NCBI RefSeq assembly: GCF_042653925.1
Contig: NZ_JBHSFQ010000020.1
Span: forward strand, 55,584 to 119,583
Direction: 5' to 3'
Origin: Nocardiopsis_B mangrovi
GTDB taxonomy: Bacteria; Actinomycetota; Actinomycetes; Streptosporangiales; Streptosporangiaceae
Length of the DNA: 64,000 nt
In this document: positions 23,926 through 32,290 of the stretch, piece after piece
How positions within the stretch are numbered: the first letter of the stretch is position 1
How the letters are laid out: every line of letters starts with the position of its first letter
Position numbers and translations under genes: made by a program
Notes under the pieces: generated by a model
Told to the model about the DNA's origin: nothing
Seen by the model: the letters and a program-made list of their open reading frames with translations, nothing else
Database searches by the model: none

Positions 23926-25048
23926 GCGCACCACCCCGCACCGCTCCCACCGGGCGCACGACCCGCGTGGCGCGCAGGCGCGCGCCCGTCGAGTCGGTGA
24001 ACTCGCGGTCGGCCGCCTCCACCCGGAAGACCGTCAGGTCGGCGACCGCCCCGGCCCGCAGCGCGCCGAGGTCGGGGCGGCCCAGCACGCCGGCCGGGGC
24101 GCGGGTGACGGCCGCGACCACCTCGTGCAGGGTGTAGCCGATCGCGAGGAGCTTGCCCATGGTCTCGGCGAGGCTGTGCACCGGCCCGCCGGCGTTCTCC
24201 CGGTGCAGATCGGTGCTGACCGTGTCGGCCCGGAACCCCGCGGCCAGCGCCCGGCGCGCGACGTCGAAGGAGAAGCTCGCGCTCCCGTGTCCGACGTCGA
24301 AGCGGACCCCGCGCCGCCGGGCGTCGAGCACCGGGCCGGCCACGCGCCCCTCGCGGGTGAGGAGGCCGTCGCCCTTGCCGTGCAGGGCATGGGTGATGAC
24401 GTCGCCGGGGCGGAGGTGGCGGGCGACGTCGCCGAGGGACGGCGGCGCCTGGCCGACATGGGCCATGATCGGCAGCCCGAGGTCGTCGGCGAGGGCGCGG
24501 CCGTGCAGCAGGGGTGCGATGCCCTGGTCGCCGACGACGGAGCGGCTCATGCGGACCTTGATCCCGCGGATCCCGGGGTGGGCGTCGAGCAGCGCGCGGA
24601 ACCGGCCGGGGTCGGGGCGCAACGGGCAGGCGAGTTCGCTCAGGCCCTGGGACAGCCCGGCCGGCGCCAGGTTGAGCCAGCTCAGTACCCGGGTGGTGGC
24701 GGCGGTGACGACGCCGCGGTGGAACGCGGCGTGGGTGTCGAGCCCCGTGCTCCCGGCGTCGGCGACGGTGGTGACCCCCTGGCCGACGCCGATCGCATCG
24801 GCGTCGACCCCGAGGCCGGTGGCCGGGGCGTCGACATGGACGTGCAGGTCGATGAAGCCGGGGGAGACGTGGCAGCCGGCGGCGTCGACGACCGGGTGCC
24901 CGGTCGCGTCGAACGCCCCGGGAGCGTCGACCGCCGCGATCCGCGGACCGTCGACGAGGACGTCCATCGGGGCGTCGAGCCCGCCGCCGGGGTCGAGGAC
25001 GTGGCCGCCGCGCACCACCAAGGGGCCGACCGGACGGGGCACCGGCAT
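23909..25048 (-). CDS. amidohydrolase/deacetylase-type metallohydrolase
   Basis: 379 residues from ATG 25048 (GGAGG upstream), first gene of the operon. Amidohydrolase features: strand 1 'GFIDLHVHVD' (HxH metal ligands), 'GIKVRMS' (Lys, possible carbamate bridge), 'IMAHVGQ' (His), 'ITHALHG' (His) and 'VSTDLHRE' (Asp). Members of this cluster-specific group are annotated as deacetylase-like, so it may free an amino group for the PLP lyase. The natural substrate is unknown. Confidence 0.87.
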   Translation of the reverse strand: MPVPRPVGPLVVRGGHVLDPGGGLDAPMDVLVDGPRIAAVDAPGAFDATGHPVVDAAGCHVSPGFIDLHVHVDAPATGLGVDADAIGVGQGVTTVADAGSTGLDTHAAFHRGVVTAATTRVLSWLNLAPAGLSQGLSELACPLRPDPGRFRALLDAHPGIRGIKVRMSRSVVGDQGIAPLLHGRALADDLGLPIMAHVGQAPPSLGDVARHLRPGDVITHALHGKGDGLLTREGRVAGPVLDARRRGVRFDVGHGSASFSFDVARRALAAGFRADTVSTDLHRENAGGPVHSLAETMGKLLAIGYTLHEVVAAVTRAPAGVLGRPDLGALRAGAVADLTVFRVEAADREFTDSTGARLRATRVVRPVGAVRGGAHVPAR

Positions 25049-25064
25049 GACGGACCTCCAGGAT

Positions 25065-25100
25065 GTTCCGTAGAATGAACCGGAATTCCGTAGAATGGAC
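25065..25100. promoter_or_regulatory. twin operators for the IclR regulator
   Basis: Two near-identical 16-mers, gttccgtagaatgaac (25065-25080) and attccgtagaatggac (25085-25100), lie 20 bases apart in the divergent promoter. Each is partly palindromic (ttcc...gaa). Direct repeats on one helix face suit cooperative binding of IclR dimers that control both the operon and iclR. Confidence 0.75.
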
Positions 25101-25131
25101 TACAAGGTAATTGAAGGGTGCGGCCTGGTCA

Positions 25132-25977
25132 ATGAGTGCACTCACGCCGGACGGCGATGCCGATACGCCGCGGGGGGCCGCGGCCGACGCCCCGCCGGAC
25201 GCCTCCCCGGCCGACTCCCCCGCCGATCCCCCGCCGGGCGCCACGGCCGGGAACTCCGTGGGCAAGACCGTCCGCGTCCTGGCGGCGCTGGGGCGGCTGG
25301 GCGGGTTCGGCAGGCTGACCGAGATCGCCGACGCCGCCGGGGTCCCCAAAGCGAGCACGCACCGCATCCTGGCGACACTGATCGCGGAGGGCTTCGTCAC
25401 CTCCGACGGCTCCCGGCGCTACGGGCCCGGCACCGGGCTGCGCGCGCTCGCCGCCAACATCGCGGCCAACGAGCAGCACGGGATCGAGGCCGTCCTCCAG
25501 CGGCTCCAGGCACGGGTCGGCCACACCGTGCACCTGGCCGTGCTCAGCGGCGACCAGGCCACGATCACCTACGTGGCCGACGCGGGGCGCGTCTTCCAGA
25601 TCGCCTGGCACGTCGGGACGCGCCTGCCGCTGCACGCCACCGCCCTCGGCAAGGCGATCCTGGCCCACCTCGACCCCCATGAGGCCGACGAGATCATCGT
25701 CCGCACCGGCCTGCCCGCGCTGACGGAGCACACGATCACCGACCCGCGGCGCCTGGGCGAGCACCTGGCCCGGGTGCGCGAACGCGGGTACGCGGCCGAC
25801 AGCGGGGAGAGCGACGACGTGCTCTGCACGATCGCCGCCCCGGTGCTCTCGGCCGAGGGGCGCCCGCTCGGCGCGGTCTCGATCGCCGCCCTCGCGCCCC
25901 TCACCCCGCCCCGGGAACTGGAGGAGCTGGCCCCGGAGGTATGCGAGGCGGCCGGGGACGTGGCCCGGCGGTCGTGA
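25132..25977 (+). CDS. IclR family transcriptional regulator
   Basis: 281 residues from ATG 25132 (a TTG at 25111 is possible). A Pro/Ala/Asp-rich leader of about 35 residues precedes the winged helix ('TVRVLAALGRLGGFGRLTE', 'AGVPKASTHRILATLIAEGF'), and the C-terminal GAF-like effector domain ends with 'SIAALAPLTPPRELEEL'. It is divergent from the seven-gene catabolic operon with paired operators in between, so it very probably responds to the pathway's substrate or intermediate. Confidence 0.9.
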   Translation: MSALTPDGDADTPRGAAADAPPDASPADSPADPPPGATAGNSVGKTVRVLAALGRLGGFGRLTEIADAAGVPKASTHRILATLIAEGFVTSDGSRRYGPGTGLRALAANIAANEQHGIEAVLQRLQARVGHTVHLAVLSGDQATITYVADAGRVFQIAWHVGTRLPLHATALGKAILAHLDPHEADEIIVRTGLPALTEHTITDPRRLGEHLARVRERGYAADSGESDDVLCTIAAPVLSAEGRPLGAVSIAALAPLTPPRELEELAPEVCEAAGDVARRS

Positions 25978-25989
25978 CCGCCGCCGGGC

Positions 25990-28068
25990 TCAGCGCGGCC
26001 AGGCGAACGCCTCGCCGACGGTGGCGGCGAGCTGGAGGTAGGCGTCGCGGGTGGCCGGCGAGAGGCGGTCGAGGTCGACCTCGGCCCCCTCCTCCAGGTG
26101 GGAGTCCCACGGGACCCGCACCACGGCGCGGCAGCGGCTGGCGAAATGCTGCTCCAGCCGGTCCAGGTCGACGCTGCTCTTGCCGTCGGTGCGCACCATC
26201 GAGAGCACGACCACCGCGCCCCGCACCAGGTAGCCGTACTGGTGCGCCTCCAGCCAGTCGAGCGTGGCGCTGGCGCTGCGGGCGCCGTCGACCGAGGCGG
26301 AGCTGACCAGGACCACCTGGTCGGCCAGGCCCAGCACGCCGCGCATCGCGGAGTGCAGCAGCCCGGTCCCGCAGTCGGTCAGGCAGATCGAGTAGTAGTG
26401 CTCCAGGATCCGCGAGACCTCGCGGTAGTCGGCCTCGCTGAACGCCTCGGACACCGCGGGGTCGCGGTCGGAGGCGAGGATCTCCAGCCGGGAGGCGGCC
26501 TGGGAGGTGAAGCCGCGGATGTCGGCGTATCTGGAGATCGTGGCCTTCTCGTTGAGGAGGTCGCGGATGGTGGCCGCGGTCTCCAGCCGCACCTTGTCCG
26601 ACAGGGTGCCGCGGTCGGGGTTGGCGTCGACCGCCAGCACGCGGTCGCCGCGCAGGGACGCCAGGGTGGAGCCGAGCGCCACCGTGGTCGTGGTCTTGCC
26701 GACCCCGCCCTTGAGGCTGAGCACCGCCACCCGGTGGTGGCCGCCCGCCACGTGCGTGCTGGCCCGGGCGGTCAGCTCGCGGCGCCGGACATCGGCGGCG
26801 GACTCCCCCGGGTTGAACAGGCCGAACGTCGCGGAGTTGAGCGCCTTGCGCCAGCCCCGGTGGTTGGTCTGGCGCTTGGTGTTGCTGACCAGGGTCTCGG
26901 CGTTGAGCGCCTCGGAGGTCTCGGGTGCGCCCGGCGCGGCCTGCTGCTCCCCGGTGATGTGCACGCGGTACTGGAAGGGCTGGCCCGGCTGCGGCGGTCC
27001 GGCCGGGCCGGGGAGCGGGTGCTGGGGGGGCGGCATCGGCGGGCGGGCGGCCTCCTGCGGGGCGCCCGGGTACGCCTGGCGTCCCCACCCCGGCATGGGC
27101 TGGGAGGGGTGCTGCGCCGGCGGCTGGACGGCGGGCTGCGGACCGGTGAAGCGCGGCGGGGCGCCGTCGCCGGGCGGCGCCTGGTAGGGGCCGGGCCAGG
27201 ACTGCGGCTGCGGGGGCTGCTGCTGTGGCGGCTGCGGCGGGGGAGCCGGGTAGCGGTCGGCGGCCGGCCGGTCCGGCGCGGCGGGCGGCTGCTGGGGGTA
27301 CCACGCCTGCTGGGGCGCCGGGTGCCCCGGGTAGGACGGCGGCGCCTCGGGCGGGGGAGCGGGTGCCTGGTACGGGGACTCCTGGGCCGCGCCGCCGGGC
27401 GGGGGCGCGGCGTAGGGGGCGGAGTCGAGCGGCGGCAGCTGCTCGGGCTCGGGGATGTCGTCGTCGAACCGGCCCTCGGGTGCCGAGGGGGCGGGGCCCG
27501 CACCGTTGCCGAGGTAGGGCGCCGTGGCCTCGGGGCCGTAGTCGGCCGTAGGCACCGACGGCGGCACGGACGGGGGCACCGGCCACTGCGCGTGCTCGGC
27601 GCCGGGGGCGCCGGCGGACGGCGCCGACCACCGCTCGTCGGCCGGGGCGGGCGCGTCGTACGCGCCGGGATCGCCGTACCCGCCAGGTCCGCCGTGGGGC
27701 TCCTGCGGTGCCGCGCCGGCGGCGTCCTGGGAACCCAGCCGGACGGTGCGCGGCTCGTCGTCATCGTCGTCGTACTGCGCGAGCGGGGCCGGAGAAGCGG
27801 GCGGAGCCCAGGGGTCGGCCGGCGCAGCGGGCGGCTGGGCGGGGCTCGGCTGCTGGTCGGCGGGTTGGGGGTCGTAGCCGGGCACCGCGTAGGGCGGCGG
27901 GGGCGGGACGTCGCCCATCGCATAAGGTGGGGGCGGCGGGAAGCCGTCGTCGCCGAACCACTGGTCGACCGGAGACAGGTCGGGCTGCTGCCCGGAGGGA
28001 GCCTCGGGGTCGCCGTCCCACGGACGCGTACCGGCATGCTCCGAACCGTCGTGCTCTCTCTGTGCCAA
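25990..28068 (-). CDS. MinD/ParA-like ATPase with long Pro-rich N-terminus
   Basis: 692 residues from the TTG at 28068, chosen because AGGAGA precedes it by seven bases. Residues 1 to about 370 are disordered, rich in Pro, Gln and Ala with acidic patches ('YDDDDDEPRTVRLG'). The deviant Walker A 'LSLKGGVGKTTTTVALG' starts the SIMIBI ATPase (about 430-690), with 'VLAVDANPDRGTLSDKV' and 'ICLTDCGTGLLHSAMRG' as later motifs. Similar fusions accompany type VII secretion (EspI-like) in mycobacteria, but no ESX gene is present here. A role in positioning a membrane or secretion complex is inferred. Confidence 0.85.
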   Translation of the reverse strand: MAQREHDGSEHAGTRPWDGDPEAPSGQQPDLSPVDQWFGDDGFPPPPPYAMGDVPPPPPYAVPGYDPQPADQQPSPAQPPAAPADPWAPPASPAPLAQYDDDDDEPRTVRLGSQDAAGAAPQEPHGGPGGYGDPGAYDAPAPADERWSAPSAGAPGAEHAQWPVPPSVPPSVPTADYGPEATAPYLGNGAGPAPSAPEGRFDDDIPEPEQLPPLDSAPYAAPPPGGAAQESPYQAPAPPPEAPPSYPGHPAPQQAWYPQQPPAAPDRPAADRYPAPPPQPPQQQPPQPQSWPGPYQAPPGDGAPPRFTGPQPAVQPPAQHPSQPMPGWGRQAYPGAPQEAARPPMPPPQHPLPGPAGPPQPGQPFQYRVHITGEQQAAPGAPETSEALNAETLVSNTKRQTNHRGWRKALNSATFGLFNPGESAADVRRRELTARASTHVAGGHHRVAVLSLKGGVGKTTTTVALGSTLASLRGDRVLAVDANPDRGTLSDKVRLETAATIRDLLNEKATISRYADIRGFTSQAASRLEILASDRDPAVSEAFSEADYREVSRILEHYYSICLTDCGTGLLHSAMRGVLGLADQVVLVSSASVDGARSASATLDWLEAHQYGYLVRGAVVVLSMVRTDGKSSVDLDRLEQHFASRCRAVVRVPWDSHLEEGAEVDLDRLSPATRDAYLQLAATVGEAFAWPR

Positions 28069-28299
28069 CGCGGTTCTCCTCAAAACGCTTGCTCAGGTTC
28101 GCGGATGCCCGATCACTGTGCGTGCACGATCCGCGCTGAGGACGAGGCCGGCAGACCAGCCCCCAGCGTCGCGATTATCTCGGCCTCCGTCAACAAAGAT
28201 ATGACCCCCGCGCAAAGACGGGCACCACCGACCGGCGGCGTTCCCGCAATACCCGCCGCGGCGGGTGCGGCCCCTGTCCCCGGGGGTAGCGTTCGCACC

Positions 28300-29283
28300 A
28301 TGCACGCCATTGTGATCAGCGAACCCGGCCCCGCCGACGTCCTGTCCTGGAGCGAGGTCCCCGATCCGGTCCCCGGCCCCGGCGAGGTCCTCGTCGACGT
28401 CGCCGCGACCGCCGTCAACAGGGCCGACATCGCCCAGCGCGAGGGCACCTACCCGCCGCCGCCCGGCGCTCCGGAGTACCCCGGGCTGGAGTGCTCGGGC
28501 CGTATCGCCGCGCTGGGCCCCGGCGCGGAGGACAGCGGGTGGGCGGTCGGCGACGAGGTCTGCGCCCTGCTCAGCGGCGGCGGCTACGCCGAGCGCGTGG
28601 CCGTCCCCGTGGGCCAGCTCCTGCGCATCCCCTCGGGCGTCTCCCTCGTCGAGGCCGCCGCTCTGCCCGAGGCCGCCGCCACCGTGTGGTCCAACGTGTT
28701 CATGGTGGGCGGGCTCCGCTCCGGTGAGACCCTGCTCGTGCAGGGCGGGGGCAGCGGGATCGGCACCTTCGCCATCCAGCTCGCGCACGCGCGCGGCAGC
28801 CGCGTGATCGTCACGGCCGGCAGCCCCGAGAAGCTGGAGCGCTGCCGGGAGCTGGGCGCCGACGTCGGGATCGACTACCGCCGCGAGGACTTCACCGCCC
28901 GGGTGAAGGAGGAGACGGGCGGCGCGGGCGCCGACGTCATCCTCGACATCATGGGCGGTTCCCACCTGGAGCCCAATGTGCGCTCGCTGGCCGTGGGCGG
29001 TCGGTTGACGATCATCGGGCTGATGGGCGGGCGCAAGGCCGAGCTCGACCTCGGCCGGATGCTCGTCAAGCGGCTGTCCGTGCACGCCACGACGCTGCGG
29101 TCGCGTCCGCTCGCCGAAAAGGCGGCGATCGTCGCCGGTGTGGCCGAGCACGTGTGGCCGCTCGTGGATGAGGGCGCGATCCGGCCTATCGTGGACCAGA
29201 CGATCTCTTTGCCGCGCGCTGCCGAAGCGCACCGCATCATTGAGTCGAGTACGCACGTCGGCAAGATCGTGCTCTCCGTCTGA
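28300..29283 (+). CDS. NAD(P)H-quinone oxidoreductase (zinc-free MDR family)
   Basis: 327 residues from ATG 28300. GroES-like N-terminus ('PGPGEVLVDVAATAVNRADI', 'YPGLECSGRIAALG') and a Rossmann domain with 'LLVQGGGSGIGTFAIQLAHARG' mark a PIG3/quinone-oxidoreductase-type MDR enzyme. It lacks the Cys/His zinc ligands of alcohol dehydrogenases. Likely reduces quinones or enones with NADPH. A proteasome-activator gene follows after 39 bases on the same strand. Confidence 0.88.
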   Translation: MHAIVISEPGPADVLSWSEVPDPVPGPGEVLVDVAATAVNRADIAQREGTYPPPPGAPEYPGLECSGRIAALGPGAEDSGWAVGDEVCALLSGGGYAERVAVPVGQLLRIPSGVSLVEAAALPEAAATVWSNVFMVGGLRSGETLLVQGGGSGIGTFAIQLAHARGSRVIVTAGSPEKLERCRELGADVGIDYRREDFTARVKEETGGAGADVILDIMGGSHLEPNVRSLAVGGRLTIIGLMGGRKAELDLGRMLVKRLSVHATTLRSRPLAEKAAIVAGVAEHVWPLVDEGAIRPIVDQTISLPRAAEAHRIIESSTHVGKIVLSV

Positions 29284-29322
29284 CAACGCCGGGATACCGC
29301 GACACCTCAAGGTGAGGGTTTG

Positions 29323-29859
29323 ATGAGCAACGGACCGAACGAAGAAGAGCAGCCGCACGTCCTGATCGTGGGCCCCGGCGGCTCCGTGGGCGCCGGGCAG
29401 GGCGAGGAAGGCGACGAGGAGAACGGCGAGCGCCCGCTCAGTGAGATGGTGGAGCAGCCCGCCAAGGTGATGCGGATCGGCAGCATGATCCGCCAGCTCC
29501 TGGAGGAGGTGAAGGCGGCTCCCCTCGACGAGGCCAGCCGCGCCCGGCTCAAGGAGATCCACACCAACTCCATCAAGGAGCTGGAGGACGGCCTGGCCCC
29601 GGAGCTGACCGAGGAACTGGAGCGGCTGACCCTGCCCTTCACCGAGGGCGGCACCCCCAGCGACGCCGAGCTGCGGATCGCCCAGGCGCAGCTGGTGGGC
29701 TGGCTGGAGGGGCTGTTCCACGGCATCCAGACCACCCTGTTCGCCCAGCAGATGGCCGCGCGTGCGCAGCTGGAGAACATGCGCAAGGCGCTGCCGCCCG
29801 GGCTGGGCAACGGCGGCGACCAGGACCAGGAGCGCTCAGGGTCGGGCCCCTACCTGTAG
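29323..29859 (+). CDS. bpa: bacterial proteasome activator (Bpa/PafE)
   Basis: 178 residues from ATG 29323 with GGTGAGGG upstream. An acidic N-terminus precedes a helical core ('QPAKVMRIGSMIRQLLEEVK', 'LKEIHTNSIKELEDGLAPEL', 'GWLEGLFHGIQTTLFAQQM') and the protein ends in GPYL. Bpa forms a dodecameric ring and opens the 20S proteasome gate through a C-terminal GQYL (HbYX-type) motif; here Gln is replaced by Pro. It promotes ATP-independent degradation of unfolded proteins. A 20S proteasome is expected elsewhere in the genome. Confidence 0.9.
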   Translation: MSNGPNEEEQPHVLIVGPGGSVGAGQGEEGDEENGERPLSEMVEQPAKVMRIGSMIRQLLEEVKAAPLDEASRARLKEIHTNSIKELEDGLAPELTEELERLTLPFTEGGTPSDAELRIAQAQLVGWLEGLFHGIQTTLFAQQMAARAQLENMRKALPPGLGNGGDQDQERSGSGPYL

Positions 29860-29873
29860 GGCCCGGGCACGGA

Positions 29874-29913
29874 CACGGCCGGAGCGGAACGAGGTCGTTC
29901 CGCTCCGGCCGTG
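29874..29913. terminator. strong bidirectional terminator
   Basis: Perfect 19-bp inverted repeat (cacggccggagcggaacga and its complement, two bases between) separating the convergent bpa and serS genes. Confidence 0.88.
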
Positions 29914-29934
29914 CCGTCCGGTGCCGGGCCCGGT

Positions 29935-31200
29935 CTAGGACTTCACCGGCTCCAAGACCTCGCGCCCCACGAACGGCCGCAGCGCCTCGGGCACCACGAC
30001 CGAGCCGTCGGCCCGCTGGTGGTTCTCCAGCAGGGCGACGATCCATCGGGTGGTGGCCAGCGTGCCGTTGAGCGTGGCCGCGAAGCGCGGCTTGCCGTCC
30101 TCGCCGCGGTAGCGGATGTTCAGCCGCCGCGCCTGGAAGTCGGTGCAGTTGGAGGTGGAGGTCAGCTCGCGGTAGCGGCCCTGGGTGGGCACCCACGCCT
30201 CGCAGTCGTACTTGCGCGCGGCGCTCGCGCCGAGGTCGCCCCCCGCCACGTCGATCACCCGGTAGGGCAGCTCCAGCCGGTCGAGCATCTCGCGCTCCCA
30301 CGCCAGCAGCCGCAGGTGCTCCTCGTGCGCGTCCTCGGGCCGGGTGTAGACGAACATCTCGACCTTGTTGAACTGGTGCACGCGGATGATCCCGCGGGTG
30401 TCCTTGCCGTAGGAGCCGGCCTCGCGGCGGAAGCACGTGGACCAGCCCGCGTAGCGGTTCGGCAGCGCGTCGGCCGGCAGGATCTCGCCCGCGTGGTACC
30501 CGGCCAGCGGGACCTCGGACGTGCCCACCAGGTAGAGGTCGTCGGCGGGCAGGCGGTACACCTCGTCGGCGTGGGCGCCGAGGAACCCGGTGCCCTCCAT
30601 GGTCTCGGGCTTGACCAGGACCGGCGGGACCATCGGGGTGAACCCGTTGGCCGCGGCCTGCTGCATCGCCATGTTGAGCAGCCCGAGTTCGAGCATGGCG
30701 CCGACACCGGTGAGGAAGTAGAAGCGGGCGCCGGAGACCTTGGCGCCGCGCTCGGTGTCGATGGCGCCGAGCATCTCGCCCAACTCCAGGTGGTCGCGCG
30801 GGGTGAAGTCGAACTCCCGCGGGGTGCCCACGCTGTCGAGGACGGTGAAGTCGTCGACGCCGCCTTCGGGCGCGCCCTCCTCGACGAGGTTGGCCACCCC
30901 GGACAGGGCGGAGTCGAGTTCGGCCCCCAGGCGGTCGGCCTCGGCCTCGGCCCCCTTGACGTCGGCGGCCAGGCTCTTGGCCGCGGCCAGCAGCTCTTCG
31001 CGCTCACCGGGGGACGCCGCGGAGACGGACTTGCCGACGCTCTTCTGCTCGGCGCGCAGCGACTCGAAGCGCGACAGGGCCGAGCGGCGGCGGGAGTCGA
31101 GGTCGAGCAGGAGGTCGGCGATGGAGTCGTCTTCACCGCGGGCCCGCTGCGAGGCGCGGAGTCGGTCGGGGTCGTCTCGGAGAGCTCGGAGGTCGATCAC
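29935..31200 (-). CDS. serS: seryl-tRNA synthetase
   Basis: 421 residues from GTG 31200. The N-terminal coiled-coil arm (about 25-105) that grips the long variable arm of tRNA-Ser is followed by the class II catalytic core: 'TSEVPLAGYHAGE', motif 2 'CFRREAGSYGKDTRG', and motif 3 'ELTSTSNCTDFQARR'. It charges tRNA-Ser with serine. Length is typical. serS next to pheA is also the Streptomyces arrangement, supporting an oriC-side location. Confidence 0.97.
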   Translation of the reverse strand: MIDLRALRDDPDRLRASQRARGEDDSIADLLLDLDSRRRSALSRFESLRAEQKSVGKSVSAASPGEREELLAAAKSLAADVKGAEAEADRLGAELDSALSGVANLVEEGAPEGGVDDFTVLDSVGTPREFDFTPRDHLELGEMLGAIDTERGAKVSGARFYFLTGVGAMLELGLLNMAMQQAAANGFTPMVPPVLVKPETMEGTGFLGAHADEVYRLPADDLYLVGTSEVPLAGYHAGEILPADALPNRYAGWSTCFRREAGSYGKDTRGIIRVHQFNKVEMFVYTRPEDAHEEHLRLLAWEREMLDRLELPYRVIDVAGGDLGASAARKYDCEAWVPTQGRYRELTSTSNCTDFQARRLNIRYRGEDGKPRFAATLNGTLATTRWIVALLENHQRADGSVVVPEALRPFVGREVLEPVKS

Positions 31201-31268
31201 GTGAGCAGGTTACCGGGCCCGGGCCGACGCCACACACCGGTTTCGGCGCGCGGCACGCGGCGCGCGGA

Positions 31269-32216
31269 TCAGGCGATCTCGCCCCGGCGGATGCGTTCGA
31301 GCCACAGCGCGGCCTCGTGGAAGTCGGCGTTGGTGGTGCCGCGCGACGGCATGAAGGGGGTGAACTCGGTGTCGGCGCCCGCCCGCGGGTAGCTGCCCAG
31401 GAACCGGACGTCCTTGCAGATGCGGCGCAGGCCCATCAGCGCCTCGCCCACGCGGGCGTCGGCGACGTGGCCCACGGCGTCGAGGCAGAAGCAGTAGCGG
31501 CCCAGGCCGTCGCCGGTCGGCCGGGACTCCAGCCGGACCAGGTTGACCCCGCGCACGGCGAACTGGTTGAGCAGTTCCACCAGCGCGCCGGGGTGGTCGT
31601 CGCTGAGGAACGCCACCAGGGAGGTGCGGTCGGCACCGGTGGGCGCGGGCAGCGGGCCGGGGCGGACCATGCGGATGAAGCGCGTGGCGGCATCGGGGCG
31701 GTCGCCGATGCCCTCGACCAGGGCGGTGAGCCCGTAGCGCTCGCCGGCGATGGGCGCGGCGATCGCGGCGTCGTAGGGCGCCCCCGGCTCGGCGACCGCT
31801 TGGGCGGCGGCCGCGGTGGAGGACACGGTGAACGTCTCGGCGTCGCCGAGGTGGCGGGCCACCCAGCCGCGGCACTGCGCCAGCGCGTGGGGGTGGGTGG
31901 CGACGCGCTTGATGTCGGACAGGCCGGTGCCCTCGCGGACGAAGAGCGTGAACTGCACCGGGACCGCGACCTCGGCGTCGATGAGGAGGGGCTCGCCGGC
32001 GATCAGCTCGGCGATGGTGGCCGGCACCCCGCCCTCGACGGAGTTCTCCAGCGGCACCACGCCGCCCTCGACCTCGCCCGCGCGGACCGCGGCGAACACC
32101 GCGTCGACCCCGTTGCACGCGACCAGCGACGCGGCCGGCGCGCCGGGCTCCAGGGAGCGGAGGGCGGCCTCGGTGAAGGTGCCCTCGGGGCCGAGATAGG
32201 CGTAACGGTTCGGCAT
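31269..32216 (-). CDS. pheA: prephenate dehydratase
   Basis: 315 residues from ATG 32216. The dehydratase domain (about 1-180) begins 'YLGPEGTFTEAAL' and holds the catalytic 'TRF' triplet in 'DAATRFIRM'. The ACT regulatory domain (about 195-275) carries 'GALVELLNQFAVRGVNLVRL' and 'ESRP', the phenylalanine-binding signatures. It converts prephenate to phenylpyruvate in phenylalanine synthesis, with feedback inhibition by Phe. A mono-functional type without chorismate mutase. It lies 68 bases upstream of serS. Confidence 0.95.
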   Translation of the reverse strand: MPNRYAYLGPEGTFTEAALRSLEPGAPAASLVACNGVDAVFAAVRAGEVEGGVVPLENSVEGGVPATIAELIAGEPLLIDAEVAVPVQFTLFVREGTGLSDIKRVATHPHALAQCRGWVARHLGDAETFTVSSTAAAAQAVAEPGAPYDAAIAAPIAGERYGLTALVEGIGDRPDAATRFIRMVRPGPLPAPTGADRTSLVAFLSDDHPGALVELLNQFAVRGVNLVRLESRPTGDGLGRYCFCLDAVGHVADARVGEALMGLRRICKDVRFLGSYPRAGADTEFTPFMPSRGTTNADFHEAALWLERIRRGEIA

Positions 32217-32290
32217 ACCCAGCAGGCTATCCGCTGATCGCCCGGCCGGCGTCCACCCCCGCGCGGCGCGCGGCGCGCCGCGGGCCCGGG

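Noticed and set aside
23544..25400. Very long open frame on the minus strand through the metallohydrolase region
   Set aside because: It is Arg/Pro-rich shadow translation of the real metallohydrolase gene in another frame; no domains and wrong codon-position GC.
25990..28068. Type VII secretion locus
   Set aside because: Only the EspI-like ATPase layout is present; no EccB-E, WXG100 or mycosin gene nearby.
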